Below, piece by piece: positions 50,491 through 58,302 of a stretch of 64,000 bases of DNA (position 1 is the first letter of the stretch; each line of letters opens with the position of its first letter). Below the pieces are notes generated by a model, which was given only the letters and a program-made list of their open reading frames with translations, did not search any database and was not told where the DNA came from. The translations under genes and the position numbers were made by a program. The DNA is from Actinoplanes xinjiangensis (GTDB lineage: Bacteria > Actinomycetota > Actinomycetes > Mycobacteriales > Micromonosporaceae): contig NZ_QGGR01000001.1 of NCBI RefSeq assembly GCF_003148685.1, forward strand, positions 620,001-684,000, given 5' to 3'.

Positions 50491-51108
50491 ATGAGCACAC
50501 CTCCGGGCCGGCGCCGTGGCCCCAGTAAGGGCGACCGCCGGGAGAGGGCGATCCTGGAGACCGCACGGGCCCTGCTGGCCCGCAAGCCGCTCGCCGACAT
50601 CACCATCGACGAGCTCGCGGCAGGCGCCGAGATCTCCCGGTCCAGCTTCTACTTCTACTTCGACTCCAAACTGTCGGTGCTGGTGGCGCTGCTGCACGGG
50701 ATGGCCGGCGAGCTGGGCCGCGACGCCGGCCCCTGGCTCGACGGCGCGGGGCCGGACACGACGGCGCTGCGCGAGGCGCTGATCCCGCTCGCCCGGCTCT
50801 GGCGGGAGCACGGCCGCATGCTGGCCGGTGCGCTGGCCGCGGCACCCGGCTGCCCGCCGCTCGCGCAGTGGCGCGAACGACTGCGCGCGGCGCACGTGGA
50901 CCGGCTCGCCGCCCGCATCACCCGGGACCGGGCGGCCGGCCTGGCGCCGGACGGGCCGGAGCCCCGCGTGCTGGCCGGGCTGATCGACGACCTGCGCACC
51001 GCCGCCCTGGCCGGCAGCGCCGACCCGGAGGCCCTGGTGGACGACCTGGTCACGGTCGAGTTGCGGATGATCTACGGCGATTTCGGCGATCACCACCCGG
51101 CCGGGTGA
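50491..51108 (+). CDS. TetR-family regulator
   Basis: 205 residues. The helix-turn-helix is in residues 14-60 (ETARALLARKPLADITIDEL, AAGAEISRSSFYFYFDSKLS), followed by a helical ligand domain with AALAAAPGCPPLAQWRERLR. The FYFYFDSK version of the recognition end is common in actinobacterial TetR proteins that guard reductases or efflux genes. It is divergent from the MDR reductase gene and probably represses it. ATG 50491 is used; there is no longer credible start. The next gene follows after 21 bp in the same direction. Confidence 0.88.
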   Translation: MSTPPGRRRGPSKGDRRERAILETARALLARKPLADITIDELAAGAEISRSSFYFYFDSKLSVLVALLHGMAGELGRDAGPWLDGAGPDTTALREALIPLARLWREHGRMLAGALAAAPGCPPLAQWRERLRAAHVDRLAARITRDRAAGLAPDGPEPRVLAGLIDDLRTAALAGSADPEALVDDLVTVELRMIYGDFGDHHPAG

Positions 51109-51129
51109 TCCCGGGCGCACCCTGGGAGC

Positions 51130-51726
51130 ATGCGTATCGGTGTCATTGGAGCAGGTCAGCTCGGCGGCACACTCGCCAGGTGGTGCGCCGAGAGCGGGCA
51201 CGACGTCGCGGTCACCTCGCGGCATCCGGAGCGCCTGCGGGCGGAGATGGACGGCATGCGGGTCATGTCGGTCCCCCAGGCGGCCGCCTTCGGCGATGTG
51301 GTGATCTTCAGCCCGAACTGGTCGTCCGCACACGAGGCGATCGATCTGACCCGGGGCGTGATCGCCGACAAGGTGATGATCGACGCGACGAACCCGGACG
51401 TCCCGGATGACATCTCGGGACTGGAGACCCTGATGGACTGGGCGCCCGAGGCGCACTGGGCGAAGGCGTTCAACACCGTCTCGACCGACGTGCTCAGCCG
51501 GCGGCGCGGGCACGACCCGCTGCTCACCGAATACGTCTGCACCGACGACCGGGTGGCCCGGGAGGCCACCTCGATGATCATCCGCGACCTCGGGTTCGCA
51601 CCGGTCTACGCCGGCGGGGCGCACGCCGCCCTGCTCACCGAGACCGGCGGGCCGCTGCGGATGCGCGAGGTCGACGTCAAGGACGCCACCGACGTGCTCG
51701 CCGAGGCCCTGACCGTCCTGCACTGA
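51130..51726 (+). CDS. NADP-binding oxidoreductase (F420-reductase/NpdG-like fold)
   Basis: 198 residues, close to one Rossmann domain plus a small cap. The dinucleotide loop is IGVIGAGQLGGTLARWCAES with SRHPERL further on, implying NADP or NADPH. DKVMIDATNPDVPDD and HWAKAFNTVSTDVL match the F420:NADPH oxidoreductase-like family that also includes many uncharacterised reductases. The substrate is uncertain. The gene lies 21 bp after the TetR gene, probably in the same transcription unit. Confidence 0.85.
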   Translation: MRIGVIGAGQLGGTLARWCAESGHDVAVTSRHPERLRAEMDGMRVMSVPQAAAFGDVVIFSPNWSSAHEAIDLTRGVIADKVMIDATNPDVPDDISGLETLMDWAPEAHWAKAFNTVSTDVLSRRRGHDPLLTEYVCTDDRVAREATSMIIRDLGFAPVYAGGAHAALLTETGGPLRMREVDVKDATDVLAEALTVLH

Positions 51727-51759
51727 CGCCGCCGGCCGGACGCGAGCCGGCCCGCCCGA

Positions 51760-51972
51760 TCAGATCAGGGCGCCCGCGATACCGCGCGGGATCATCCGCG
51801 CGACGACGTCCCGGCGCTCCAGAACCGCGGTGCGGTCCGCGTGCGCCGGCCCGTCGGCGGTCCCGGCCATGGCGTCGACCGCCGGGCGGTTGCCGTCCTC
51901 GCGCAGCCGGAGCCACGCGGCGTGCGTGTCCCGGACCGATGGCGTCTGCGACGTACCGATGCTGATGGCCAT
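51760..51972 (-). CDS. Small hypothetical protein (70 residues)
   Basis: A 70-residue frame beginning MAISIGTSQTPSVRDTHAAW, followed by a charged middle (RLREDGNRPAVDAMAG) and a helical end (DVVARMIPRGIAGALI). The start is well supported by GGAGGG 7 nt upstream. I do not recognise a family. It is convergent with the NADP-binding gene and divergent from the ArsR gene. Third-position GC is high, as in real genes here. It may be a small regulator or a stress protein; no function is claimed. Confidence 0.5.
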   Translation of the reverse strand: MAISIGTSQTPSVRDTHAAWLRLREDGNRPAVDAMAGTADGPAHADRTAVLERRDVVARMIPRGIAGALI

Positions 51973-52100
51973 GAGGCCCTCCGTGTTGATCGCGGCGTTA
52001 CTGACCCCGACCATCGGCGGCCCGGCCCGGGACTGAAGAGGAAACCGGCGGAACCCTCGAAGGTGTGAAGGGTTGCCGAACGGCCCGGTCGCGACTAACG

Positions 52101-52118
52101 TACAACCACATGGTTGTA
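52101..52118. promoter_or_regulatory. ArsR operator overlapping the ArsR start codon
   Basis: TACAACCA-CA-TGGTTGTA, perfect 8-bp arms, with the ArsR ATG (52110) at its centre. TAACGT 8 bp before the ATG could be a -10 box for a nearly leaderless transcript. This type of ACAACC/GGTTGT site is familiar for ArsR regulators paired with SRPBCC proteins. Confidence 0.75.
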
Positions 52119-52427
52119 GATCCGGACGCCGTCTTCCACGCGCTGGCGGACGCGACCAGGCGGGACATCCTGATGCGGGTGATCCGGTCCGGGCAGTCGG
52201 TGTCGGAGCTGGCACGGGCGTACCCGATGAGTTTCGCCGCGGTGCAGAAACACGTCGCGGTGCTGGAGCGTGCCGAGCTGGTCAGCAAGACGCGGCGCGG
52301 ACGGGAACAGATCGTGCAGGGTGAGGTCGGGGCGCTGCGCCTGGTGGCGCGGCTGCTGGACGGATACGAGCACCTGTGGCGGCAGCGTGCCGCCGGTATC
52401 GAGCGGATCCTCGAGGAGGAGCAATGA
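52110..52427 (+). CDS. ArsR-family regulator paired with SRPBCC gene
   Basis: 105 residues, a compact winged-helix protein: VFHALADATRRDILMRVIRS, then the recognition helix region ELARAYPMSFAAVQKHVAVL and wing ERAELVSKTRRGREQIVQ. No metal-binding Cys motif is present, so it is not an arsenic sensor but one of the many ArsR proteins linked to SRPBCC/AHSA1 genes. The start at 52110 is inside the palindromic operator, implying autorepression. The stop overlaps the next gene start (ATGA). Confidence 0.92.
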   Translation: MVVDPDAVFHALADATRRDILMRVIRSGQSVSELARAYPMSFAAVQKHVAVLERAELVSKTRRGREQIVQGEVGALRLVARLLDGYEHLWRQRAAGIERILEEEQ

Positions 52428-52912
52428 CGGTCATCAGCTCAACCAAGGACGTCAGCGCACTGACGCTGACGTTCGTCGCCGAGTTCGCGGCCCCCGTCGA
52501 GCAGGTCTGGCAGGTCTGGGCCGACCCGCGCAAGCTGGAGCGCTGGTGGGGCCCGCCGACGTGGCCGGCCACCGTCGACCGGTTCGAGTTCAAGCCGGGC
52601 GGTGCGGTGCGCTATCACATGACCGGGCCGGACGGGACGAAGGCGCGGGCCTGGTGGGTGATCACCGACATCGAGGAGCCGCACCGTCTCGAGTTCGACG
52701 ACGGTTTCGCCGACGATCAGGGTGAGCCGGTCGACCCGGAGGACATCACGCACGGGGTGGTCACCCTCGAGGCGATGGACGGCGGCACCCGGATGACGAC
52801 GGTGTCGACGTTCCGCAGCGCCGAGCAGCTGGAACGGATGGCCGCGATGGGCATGGAGGAGGGTATGCGGCTGGCGATGGGCCAGATCGACGACCTGCTG
52901 GCGGAGGGATAA
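52424..52912 (+). CDS. SRPBCC/AHSA1-type protein
   Basis: 162 residues of the AHSA1-like SRPBCC class. The entry helix motif is PVEQVWQVWADPRKLERWWG, followed by a GPPTWPATVDRFEFKPGGAV strand pair, YHMTGPDGTKARAWWVITDI and a C-terminal helix ending MRLAMGQIDDLLAEG. It is probably a ligand-binding or small stress-related protein; no catalytic residue can be assigned. It is translated from an ATG overlapping the ArsR stop, so the two are co-regulated by the operator at 52101. Confidence 0.9.
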   Translation: MTVISSTKDVSALTLTFVAEFAAPVEQVWQVWADPRKLERWWGPPTWPATVDRFEFKPGGAVRYHMTGPDGTKARAWWVITDIEEPHRLEFDDGFADDQGEPVDPEDITHGVVTLEAMDGGTRMTTVSTFRSAEQLERMAAMGMEEGMRLAMGQIDDLLAEG

Positions 52913-52956
52913 AACGCCGCACGGGCGCGTTCCGGGCGCGGTACGGTCTGAGCATT

Positions 52957-54111
52957 ATGCCGACCTGGTTGGTTGTCCTGGGAACGCTGATCGCGATGGT
53001 GTTCAGCGCACTGGTGGCCTTCCGGCTGGGCCGCCGCGCCGGCGCCGTACCGCCGGCCGACGGTGACGGCCGGGAGCCCGGCGCGTCCGCCGGCGCGCTG
53101 CGGGAGCGGGACACCGAGATCGAGCGGCTGCTGGCCGAGCTGGCGGCCCAGGCCGAGAGCACCCAGGCGTACCAGCGCGAACTCAATCAGCGGCTGCGGC
53201 GCCGGGCCAAAGAGGCGATCGACGACACCGCCGAGGTGATCGGCGGCAAGCTCGAGGACGTGGTGGTGCAGGTCGGCGCGGCCCGGGACGCGGCGGCCGC
53301 CACCCACGAGCGGGTCAGCGTCACCAGCGACGCGGCGAACGCCCTGGTCCAGCGGGCCCGCAGCGCCGACGAGGCGGCCACCGCGCTGAACGACAGCCTG
53401 CGCCAGGTCGCCGGGATCGCCAGCGTGATCTCCGGGATCGCCTCACAGACCCGGCTGCTCGCACTGAACGCCACCATCGAGGCGGTCCGGGCCGGGGTCG
53501 CCGGCAGCGGGTTCGCGGTGGTCGCCGACGAGGTGAAGAGCCTGGCCGACACGACGGCCCGGTCCACCGAGCAGATCACCAGCACGATCGCCGTCCTGGA
53601 GGCGGACGTGGCGCAGATGGGCCAGACGATGAGCGCGATCATCTCCGACGTCGGCGACATCGAGGACGCGATGCGCCATCTCGGCGGGATCGCCGACCGG
53701 CAGCACGACATCGTCGGGCAGCTGCACCGCAGTGTGGACGCCACGATGGCCCAGATCGGCGACCTCTCCGATGTGGCCGAGCGCCTGGAACGCCGCCGCA
53801 ACGACCGGCTGCGGGTCGACGGCGCGGTCCGGTTGCAGACGGCCACCGGGCCGCAGATCACCGCCGACATGGCCGACCTCAGCTCGGACGGTCTGGGCTG
53901 CCACGTACCGGCCGGCGCCCGGATCGTCGTCGGCGACCTGGTCCGGGCCGAGATCACGGTCGACGGCCTGACCACGGCGGCCGACGCCCGGGTGGCACGG
54001 CGGGTCGAGCGTGGCACCTCCGCCGAGATCGGCCTGGAGTTCCAGGGCATGCCCGACCACGTCCGCGAGGAGATCAACCGGTACCTGGCGCGGATCGGGG
54101 CGGACGTCTAA
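52957..54111 (+). CDS. Methyl-accepting chemotaxis-type protein fused to a PilZ domain
   Basis: 384 residues. One N-terminal membrane helix (about 4-24) has no external sensor domain. A coiled region follows and then an MCP signalling hairpin with tip SQTRLLALNATIEAVRAG and VVADEVKSLADTTARSTEQI. The last 100 residues are PilZ-like, with the cyclic-di-GMP motif RRNDR and DLSSDGLG, and ending GLEFQGMPDHVREEINRYL. It may couple c-di-GMP to a chemosensory array or a related output. No cheA/cheW lies in the window. The gene ends in a 4-bp overlap with the convergent gene. Confidence 0.88.
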   Translation: MPTWLVVLGTLIAMVFSALVAFRLGRRAGAVPPADGDGREPGASAGALRERDTEIERLLAELAAQAESTQAYQRELNQRLRRRAKEAIDDTAEVIGGKLEDVVVQVGAARDAAAATHERVSVTSDAANALVQRARSADEAATALNDSLRQVAGIASVISGIASQTRLLALNATIEAVRAGVAGSGFAVVADEVKSLADTTARSTEQITSTIAVLEADVAQMGQTMSAIISDVGDIEDAMRHLGGIADRQHDIVGQLHRSVDATMAQIGDLSDVAERLERRRNDRLRVDGAVRLQTATGPQITADMADLSSDGLGCHVPAGARIVVGDLVRAEITVDGLTTAADARVARRVERGTSAEIGLEFQGMPDHVREEINRYLARIGADV

Positions 54112-54782
54112 CCCTCCACGCCGGTCGCGGCGTGCGGGCTGCCGACCGGTTTGGACTCCGGCGAGCCACGCTGCCGCAGGTAGATGGAGAGGATCACCAT
54201 CGAGGCGACGGCCAGCAGCTCGGACTGCCAGTTCTGGAGGGTACGGTTCCAGAAGTCCGGCTCGGTCAGATACTGCGCCCACGTGACCGGCTCCTGGAGG
54301 TCGCGCAGCTGCTCCTCGTTGTAGGCGGCCGCGCCGGCGATCGACTGGGTGAGCCAGGACGCCACGAAGAGCAGGCCCATCACCAGGCCCAGCGAGTTCG
54401 ACAGCAGGCTCCGGCGCAGTCCGCCGGCCCGTGCCCAGCTCGGCGACTCGTCGGTGGCGTAGGCACCGACCTTCTGCTTCTCGTCGGACCCCAGGCCCTG
54501 TTCACCCGGTTTCTTCGACTCCGGCGAGCCGCGCTGCACCAGCCACACGGTCAGGATGATGTAGAGGAAGAACTGGAGGTACTCGGACTGCCAGTTCTCG
54601 GCCACGTCGGCGGCGAACGACGCCGAGGTGAGATAGCGGCCCAGCGACACCGGCTCCATACCGGACGCCAGCTGCTGCTGGTTGAAGTCGGCGTGCCCGG
54701 CGAACGCCTGCGCGACCAGCACCACCAGGAACAGGGTGCCGAAGACCAGCCCGAGCGAGTTCTCCCGGAGGAATCGTCTCAT
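54108..54782 (-). CDS. Membrane protein with duplicated DUF6766-like unit
   Basis: 224 residues, two copies of a roughly 90-residue unit. Each unit has a helix after an N-terminal SLGLV motif (SLGLVFGTLFLVVLVAQAF; SLGLVMGLLFVASWLTQS), a YNEEQ or FNQQQ turn, a WQSE motif and a second helix ending in QRGSPESK. That gives four membrane helices with a charged loop between units. The function of this family is not known to me. It is the third gene of a three-gene operon; its ATG overlaps the stop of a 27-residue membrane peptide. The convergent MCP gene overlaps it at the stop codons. Confidence 0.75.
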   Translation of the reverse strand: MRRFLRENSLGLVFGTLFLVVLVAQAFAGHADFNQQQLASGMEPVSLGRYLTSASFAADVAENWQSEYLQFFLYIILTVWLVQRGSPESKKPGEQGLGSDEKQKVGAYATDESPSWARAGGLRRSLLSNSLGLVMGLLFVASWLTQSIAGAAAYNEEQLRDLQEPVTWAQYLTEPDFWNRTLQNWQSELLAVASMVILSIYLRQRGSPESKPVGSPHAATGVEG

Positions 54783-54862
54783 CGGTGCAGCACCCCCAGC
54801 ATGGCGAAGTACAGCAGGCCGGCGGTCACCACCAGCAGGAGCAGCAGATACTGGAAGCGCAT
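54779..54862 (-). CDS. 27-residue single-helix membrane peptide
   Basis: A short frame that reads as a strong membrane helix: MRFQYLLLLLVVTAGLLYFA then MLGVLHR. It starts 2 bp after the stop of the lipoprotein gene and its TGA overlaps the next start (ATGA). A GGCGGG-like ribosome site precedes it. Tight coupling on both sides, the right size for a transmembrane span and a basic C-terminal end all support a real micropeptide. Its role may be to assist the DUF6766-like membrane protein; that is inference. Confidence 0.65.
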   Translation of the reverse strand: MRFQYLLLLLVVTAGLLYFAMLGVLHR

Positions 54863-54864
54863 GG

Positions 54865-55257
54865 TCACCCGCCCTGGACGGTGCAGTCGTAGGGGCGCTC
54901 GCCGCGGGGCTCGCAACCGGCGGCCACCACCCGCCAGCCGTCCGGGAACACGGCGAGGAACACCGTGTCATCGGCGAACCGCACCAGGGCGCGCTGCCCG
55001 TACACCTGCGTCTCGGCCTGATCGGACGGCGCGGTGAGCGCCTCGTCCACGATGCCCTCCGCACACGGTGCGTCGATCTCCGCCTCGGTTGACGGGGCGA
55101 GGACGCCGCAGGCGGCCTGCCCGTCACCGTTCGCGGCCGCCTGGAGGAACCGCCGGGCGGTCTCCTCGGCAGCGCCGGATCGCTGCTCGACCGAGGAACA
55201 GCCGGCCAGCAGGAGCATCGTGATCAACAACGTCGCCCGTCGCACGAGACGCTGCAT
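54865..55257 (-). CDS. Small lipoprotein, first gene of the micropeptide operon
   Basis: 130 residues. Signal peptide with lipobox LLAGC (Cys about 20). The mature domain begins with a helix (AEETARRFLQAAANGDGQAA) and continues with beta strands (LVRFADDTVFLAVFPDGWRV), an NTF2/SnoaL-like outline. Four Cys residues (CGVL, CAEG, CEPR, CTVQ) could form two disulfides. I recognise no specific family. It leads a three-gene operon with the micropeptide and the DUF6766-like protein, so the three products may meet at the membrane. Confidence 0.7.
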   Translation of the reverse strand: MQRLVRRATLLITMLLLAGCSSVEQRSGAAEETARRFLQAAANGDGQAACGVLAPSTEAEIDAPCAEGIVDEALTAPSDQAETQVYGQRALVRFADDTVFLAVFPDGWRVVAAGCEPRGERPYDCTVQGG

Positions 55258-55275
55258 GCCCCCGAAGGGCCGGTT

Positions 55276-55884
55276 TCATGCGGGGAAGACACCGGGAAGG
55301 TCGCCGGTGAGATAGCGCTGCACCGCCGGGCCGACCGCCGCGACCAGCGTCTCCGACGGCGTGGAGGCCAGCGGCTCCACCTTGATCACGTAGCGGGCCA
55401 GTGCCAGCCCGGCGAGGTGGCTGCCGGCTAGGGTGATCCGCAGATGCGCCTGGTCCGGGTCGAGGTCCAGCCGGGGCACGGCCCGCCGCAGGATCTGGGT
55501 GATGATGAACTCCCGGAACAACTTCGCCGTCCACTCGGTGCCGGCCACCGAGCGCAGCAGCGCCACCGCCGCGGCGCCCCGGGGGCCGTCCCACATGGCC
55601 AGGAACGCGCGGACGAACCGGACACCGATCTCGTCGCGGTCCCCCGCGGTCGCCTCGGTGATCAGGTCCACCGGATCGACCGGTGAGTTCATCGTCGCCA
55701 GGAACAGCTTGTCCTTGGTGCCGAAGTAGTGATGCACCAGCGCCGGATCGACCCCGGCGCCGGTCGCGATGGCCCGGATCGACGCTCCGTCGTAACCCTT
55801 CTCGGCGAACGCGCCGCGCGCCGCCGAGAGGATCGCCTCGCGCGTGTCCGGGTTGCCGGGCCGGCGTCCGGTCCGTCGCACCAT
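55276..55884 (-). CDS. TetR-family regulator of the DrrAB-like ABC operon
   Basis: 202 residues. The helix-turn-helix is in residues 15-55 (AILSAARGAFAEKGYDGASI, GVDPALVHHYFGTKDKLFLA). It is followed by a TetR_C-type ligand domain common near actinobacterial ABC-2 transporters (FVRAFLAMWDGPRGAAAVAL). It is downstream of the ABC permease gene in the same direction, 70 bp apart, so it is probably co-transcribed. It would then act back on the nested palindrome before the ATPase gene. The start ATG 55884 (MVRRTGRRPG) gives the usual N-terminus. Confidence 0.88.
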   Translation of the reverse strand: MVRRTGRRPGNPDTREAILSAARGAFAEKGYDGASIRAIATGAGVDPALVHHYFGTKDKLFLATMNSPVDPVDLITEATAGDRDEIGVRFVRAFLAMWDGPRGAAAVALLRSVAGTEWTAKLFREFIITQILRRAVPRLDLDPDQAHLRITLAGSHLAGLALARYVIKVEPLASTPSETLVAAVGPAVQRYLTGDLPGVFPA

Positions 55885-55954
55885 CGCTTCAACCTCATTC
55901 TCCTGTACGCCCGGAGCGGTCTTCCCGTCCGTCCTGAGCAGTTTCCGCCACGCC

Positions 55955-56683
55955 CTAGGCAGTCCTACGGCGCAGGGTGGCCGCACCAAGGATGAGCGCC
56001 ACCACGATCGCGCCCACCACCACGGTGAGGTCCCGCCACATGATGCCCGTCGGCTCGGTGTGCATGCCCACCTCGGTCAGCGCCTCCACGGAGTAGGACA
56101 TCGGCAGCACGTTGCTGATCGCCTGGAGCCAGCCGGCCATGTCGTCCCGCGGCACGAACAGCCCGCACAGCAGCAGTTGGGGTGCCACCACGAGCGGCAT
56201 GAACTGCACGGCCTGGAACTCGGTCCGGGCGAACGCGCTGCACAGCAGGCCGAGCGCGACCCCGAGGACGGCGTTCGCCACGGCGATCAGGATGACCAGG
56301 CCGACCCCGCCCGCGGTGTGCATGTCCAGCACCCAGTAGGCGAACCCGGACGCGACCGCGGCCTGTGCGGTGGCCGCCACCCCGAAGGCGATGCCGTAGC
56401 CGAACAGCAGATCCAGCTTGCCGACCGGGGTGGTGAACAACCGCTCCAGGGTGCCGGTGGTCCGCTCCCGGAGCATGGCGATGCTGGTGATCAGGAACAT
56501 CACGATGAACGGGAAGACACCCAGCATGGTGAGGGCGATCCGGTCGAAGACCCGGGGCTGTCCCTCGTACATGAAGTAGATCAGGGTGATCAGCAGCGTC
56601 GGCACCACGATGATCATCGCGATGGTCCGCGGGTCGTGCCGCAGCTGACTCAGGATCCGCCTGACCGTGCTGGCGAGGATCAT
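55955..56683 (-). CDS. ABC-2 type permease (DrrB-like)
   Basis: 242 residues, six membrane helices. ABC-2 family motifs: RRILSQLRHDPRTIAMIIVV at the N-terminus, TTGTLERLFTTPVGKLDLLF and LCGLFVPRDDMAGWLQAISN. It forms the channel of an exporter of drugs or lipids with the ATPase encoded just upstream; its ATG overlaps that gene's TGA. The substrate is unknown. Confidence 0.92.
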   Translation of the reverse strand: MILASTVRRILSQLRHDPRTIAMIIVVPTLLITLIYFMYEGQPRVFDRIALTMLGVFPFIVMFLITSIAMLRERTTGTLERLFTTPVGKLDLLFGYGIAFGVAATAQAAVASGFAYWVLDMHTAGGVGLVILIAVANAVLGVALGLLCSAFARTEFQAVQFMPLVVAPQLLLCGLFVPRDDMAGWLQAISNVLPMSYSVEALTEVGMHTEPTGIMWRDLTVVVGAIVVALILGAATLRRRTA

Positions 56684-57402
56684 GCCGTCACACCTTTCCG
56701 CTGGCGGATCAGGGTCAGGAAGGCCTGATCGAGGTCGTCGGTGCCGGCCGACCGCTTCACCGCGGCCGGGGTGTCGTCGGCGATCAGCGTGCCCTCTCGG
56801 ATGAGCAGCAGCCGGTCGCAACGGTTCGCCTCGTCCATCACGTGGCTGGAGACCAGGACCGTGGCCCCGTCGGCGGCGAGCCGGCGGAAGTGGTCCCACA
56901 GCTCGTCACGCAGCACCGGGTCCTGCCCGACCGTCGGCTCGTCGAGGATCAGCACCTCGGGCCGGCTGACGATCGCGCAGGCCAGCGACGCACGACTGCG
57001 CTGGCCACCGGAGAGGTCGGCGACCAGCTGATGCCGTGCCCCGGTCAGCCCGACGGCCTCGACCGCGGCGTCGGCGTCGGCGGGCCTGAGGCGGTAGAGG
57101 GAGGCGAAGTAGCGGGCGTTCTCCGCGACGGTGAGGTCGGCGTAGACGCTCGGCGCCTGGGTCAGATAGCCGATGCTGCGGCGCAGCGGCACCGACCCGG
57201 CCGGATGGCCGAGCACGGTGACCGTGCCCGACGCGACGATCTGCACGCCCACGATGGCCCGCATCAGGGTGGTCTTGCCGCTGCCGCTCGGGCCGAGCAG
57301 GCCGGTGACGCTGCCCTGCGGTATGGCGCAGGAGAAGCCGTCGAGAACAGCTCTCGCTCCGCGTCGCACGACGAGGTCGCGGACCTCGATCGCGGTTTGC
57401 AT
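56680..57402 (-). CDS. ABC exporter ATPase (DrrA-like)
   Basis: 240 residues. Walker A is LLGPSGSGKTTLM near residue 36, signature LSGGQRSRASLACAI, Walker B VLILDEPTVGQDP, and the H-loop lies in VLVSSHVMDEANRCDR. The VGQDP ending in Walker B is typical of this group. The start at 57402 (MQTAIEVRDL) has GGGAGG upstream. The promoter region carries a 40-bp nested palindrome, probably bound by the TetR protein of this operon. Confidence 0.93.
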   Translation of the reverse strand: MQTAIEVRDLVVRRGARAVLDGFSCAIPQGSVTGLLGPSGSGKTTLMRAIVGVQIVASGTVTVLGHPAGSVPLRRSIGYLTQAPSVYADLTVAENARYFASLYRLRPADADAAVEAVGLTGARHQLVADLSGGQRSRASLACAIVSRPEVLILDEPTVGQDPVLRDELWDHFRRLAADGATVLVSSHVMDEANRCDRLLLIREGTLIADDTPAAVKRSAGTDDLDQAFLTLIRQRKGVTA

Positions 57403-57413
57403 GGTGCCTCCCA

Positions 57414-57453
57414 GAAACTCATCAAGTGTTGAACTCAACGCTAGATGAGTTTC
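57414..57453. promoter_or_regulatory. Nested palindrome upstream of the ABC ATPase gene
   Basis: Outer perfect 10-bp arms GAAACTCATC / GATGAGTTTC and inner GTTGA-AC-TCAAC share the same centre (57433.5). It is AT-rich against this genome and begins 12 bp before the ATPase start. A third GTTGAGTTT-type element (minus strand) lies at about 57471-57480. Likely TetR binding region. Confidence 0.65.
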
Positions 57454-57475
57454 CGGCCGCGGGGAAGCAGCAAAC

Positions 57476-58108
57476 TCAACACATGATGAAATTCCCCACG
57501 TCGGCGTCGGTGAGCTGGTCGAAGTCCTCGTACCAACGGCCCACGGCATGGAACGGGTCGGGCGCGCTCAGGCACACCACCGCGTCCGCCTCGCCGGCCA
57601 AGGCGTCCCGGGCCTGCGGAGCACAGACCGGCGCGGCCAGGATCAGCCGGGCCGGGGCATGCCCGCGCACCCAGCGCAGCGCCGCGTGCGCGGTCACCCC
57701 GGTGGCCAGGCCGTCGTCGATCACGAGCACCGTGCGGCCGGCCGGCCGCGGGGGCGGACGGTCGCCCCGGTAGAGCCGGATCCGGCGGCGCAACTCCTGC
57801 CGCTCGGCGGCCAGCACCCCGGCCACCCCGTCCTCGGTGACCCCGGCCCAGAGCAGGTTGTCCGGGTCGTAGACCGGTGGCCCGTCCTCGGCGATCGCGC
57901 CCACCCCGAACTCCGGCCGGCCGGGCGCCCCGATCTTGCGGGCCACCACGATGTCCAGTTCACCGCCGAGCCGCCGCGCCACCGGTTCGGCGACCGGCAG
58001 GCCACCCCGCGGCAGCGCCAGGACCAGCGGATCGGCCCGGTCGCCGAGATCAGCGGCCAGCCGGTCGGCGAGCGCCCGCCCGGCCTCGGCGCGGTCGCGG
58101 AAGATCAT
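57476..58108 (-). CDS. Phosphoribosyltransferase-family protein
   Basis: 210 residues. The PRPP loop is VLVIDDGLATGVTAHAAL, with LALPRGGLPVAEPVARRLGG and VARKIGAPGRPEFGVGAIAE on the N-terminal side. This arrangement is seen in the predicted phosphoribosyltransferases often found beside stress or dienelactone-hydrolase genes in actinobacteria. The true substrate is not known. The ATG 58108 is preferred because of the GAGGTGA site; GTG 58117 is an alternative. It is in the same direction as the ABC operon but 73 bp before it, beyond the nested palindrome, so it is probably separate. Confidence 0.85.
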   Translation of the reverse strand: MIFRDRAEAGRALADRLAADLGDRADPLVLALPRGGLPVAEPVARRLGGELDIVVARKIGAPGRPEFGVGAIAEDGPPVYDPDNLLWAGVTEDGVAGVLAAERQELRRRIRLYRGDRPPPRPAGRTVLVIDDGLATGVTAHAALRWVRGHAPARLILAAPVCAPQARDALAGEADAVVCLSAPDPFHAVGRWYEDFDQLTDADVGNFIMC

Positions 58109-58302
58109 GCCGCTCACCTCATCATCGCGGCGGTCGGGTGCGACGGGCGCACCGGGCCGATCCGTCCCGTCTGATCCGTCGGCGGGGGACGGTTCGCCGT
58201 GATGAGGGATACCCGCTGGTAGACCGGAAAACCCCTCAGCAGCACCCGTCCGGCACCGATCTGGAGAACGTCGAACGCTCCCGGACGGAGGTCCTGCCGC
58301 CC

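Noticed and set aside
55258..55275. One long operon from the ABC exporter through to the lipoprotein/micropeptide genes
   Set aside because: The genes share direction with only 18 bp between TetR and lipoprotein, so read-through is possible, but no functional link is visible; they are treated as neighbouring units.
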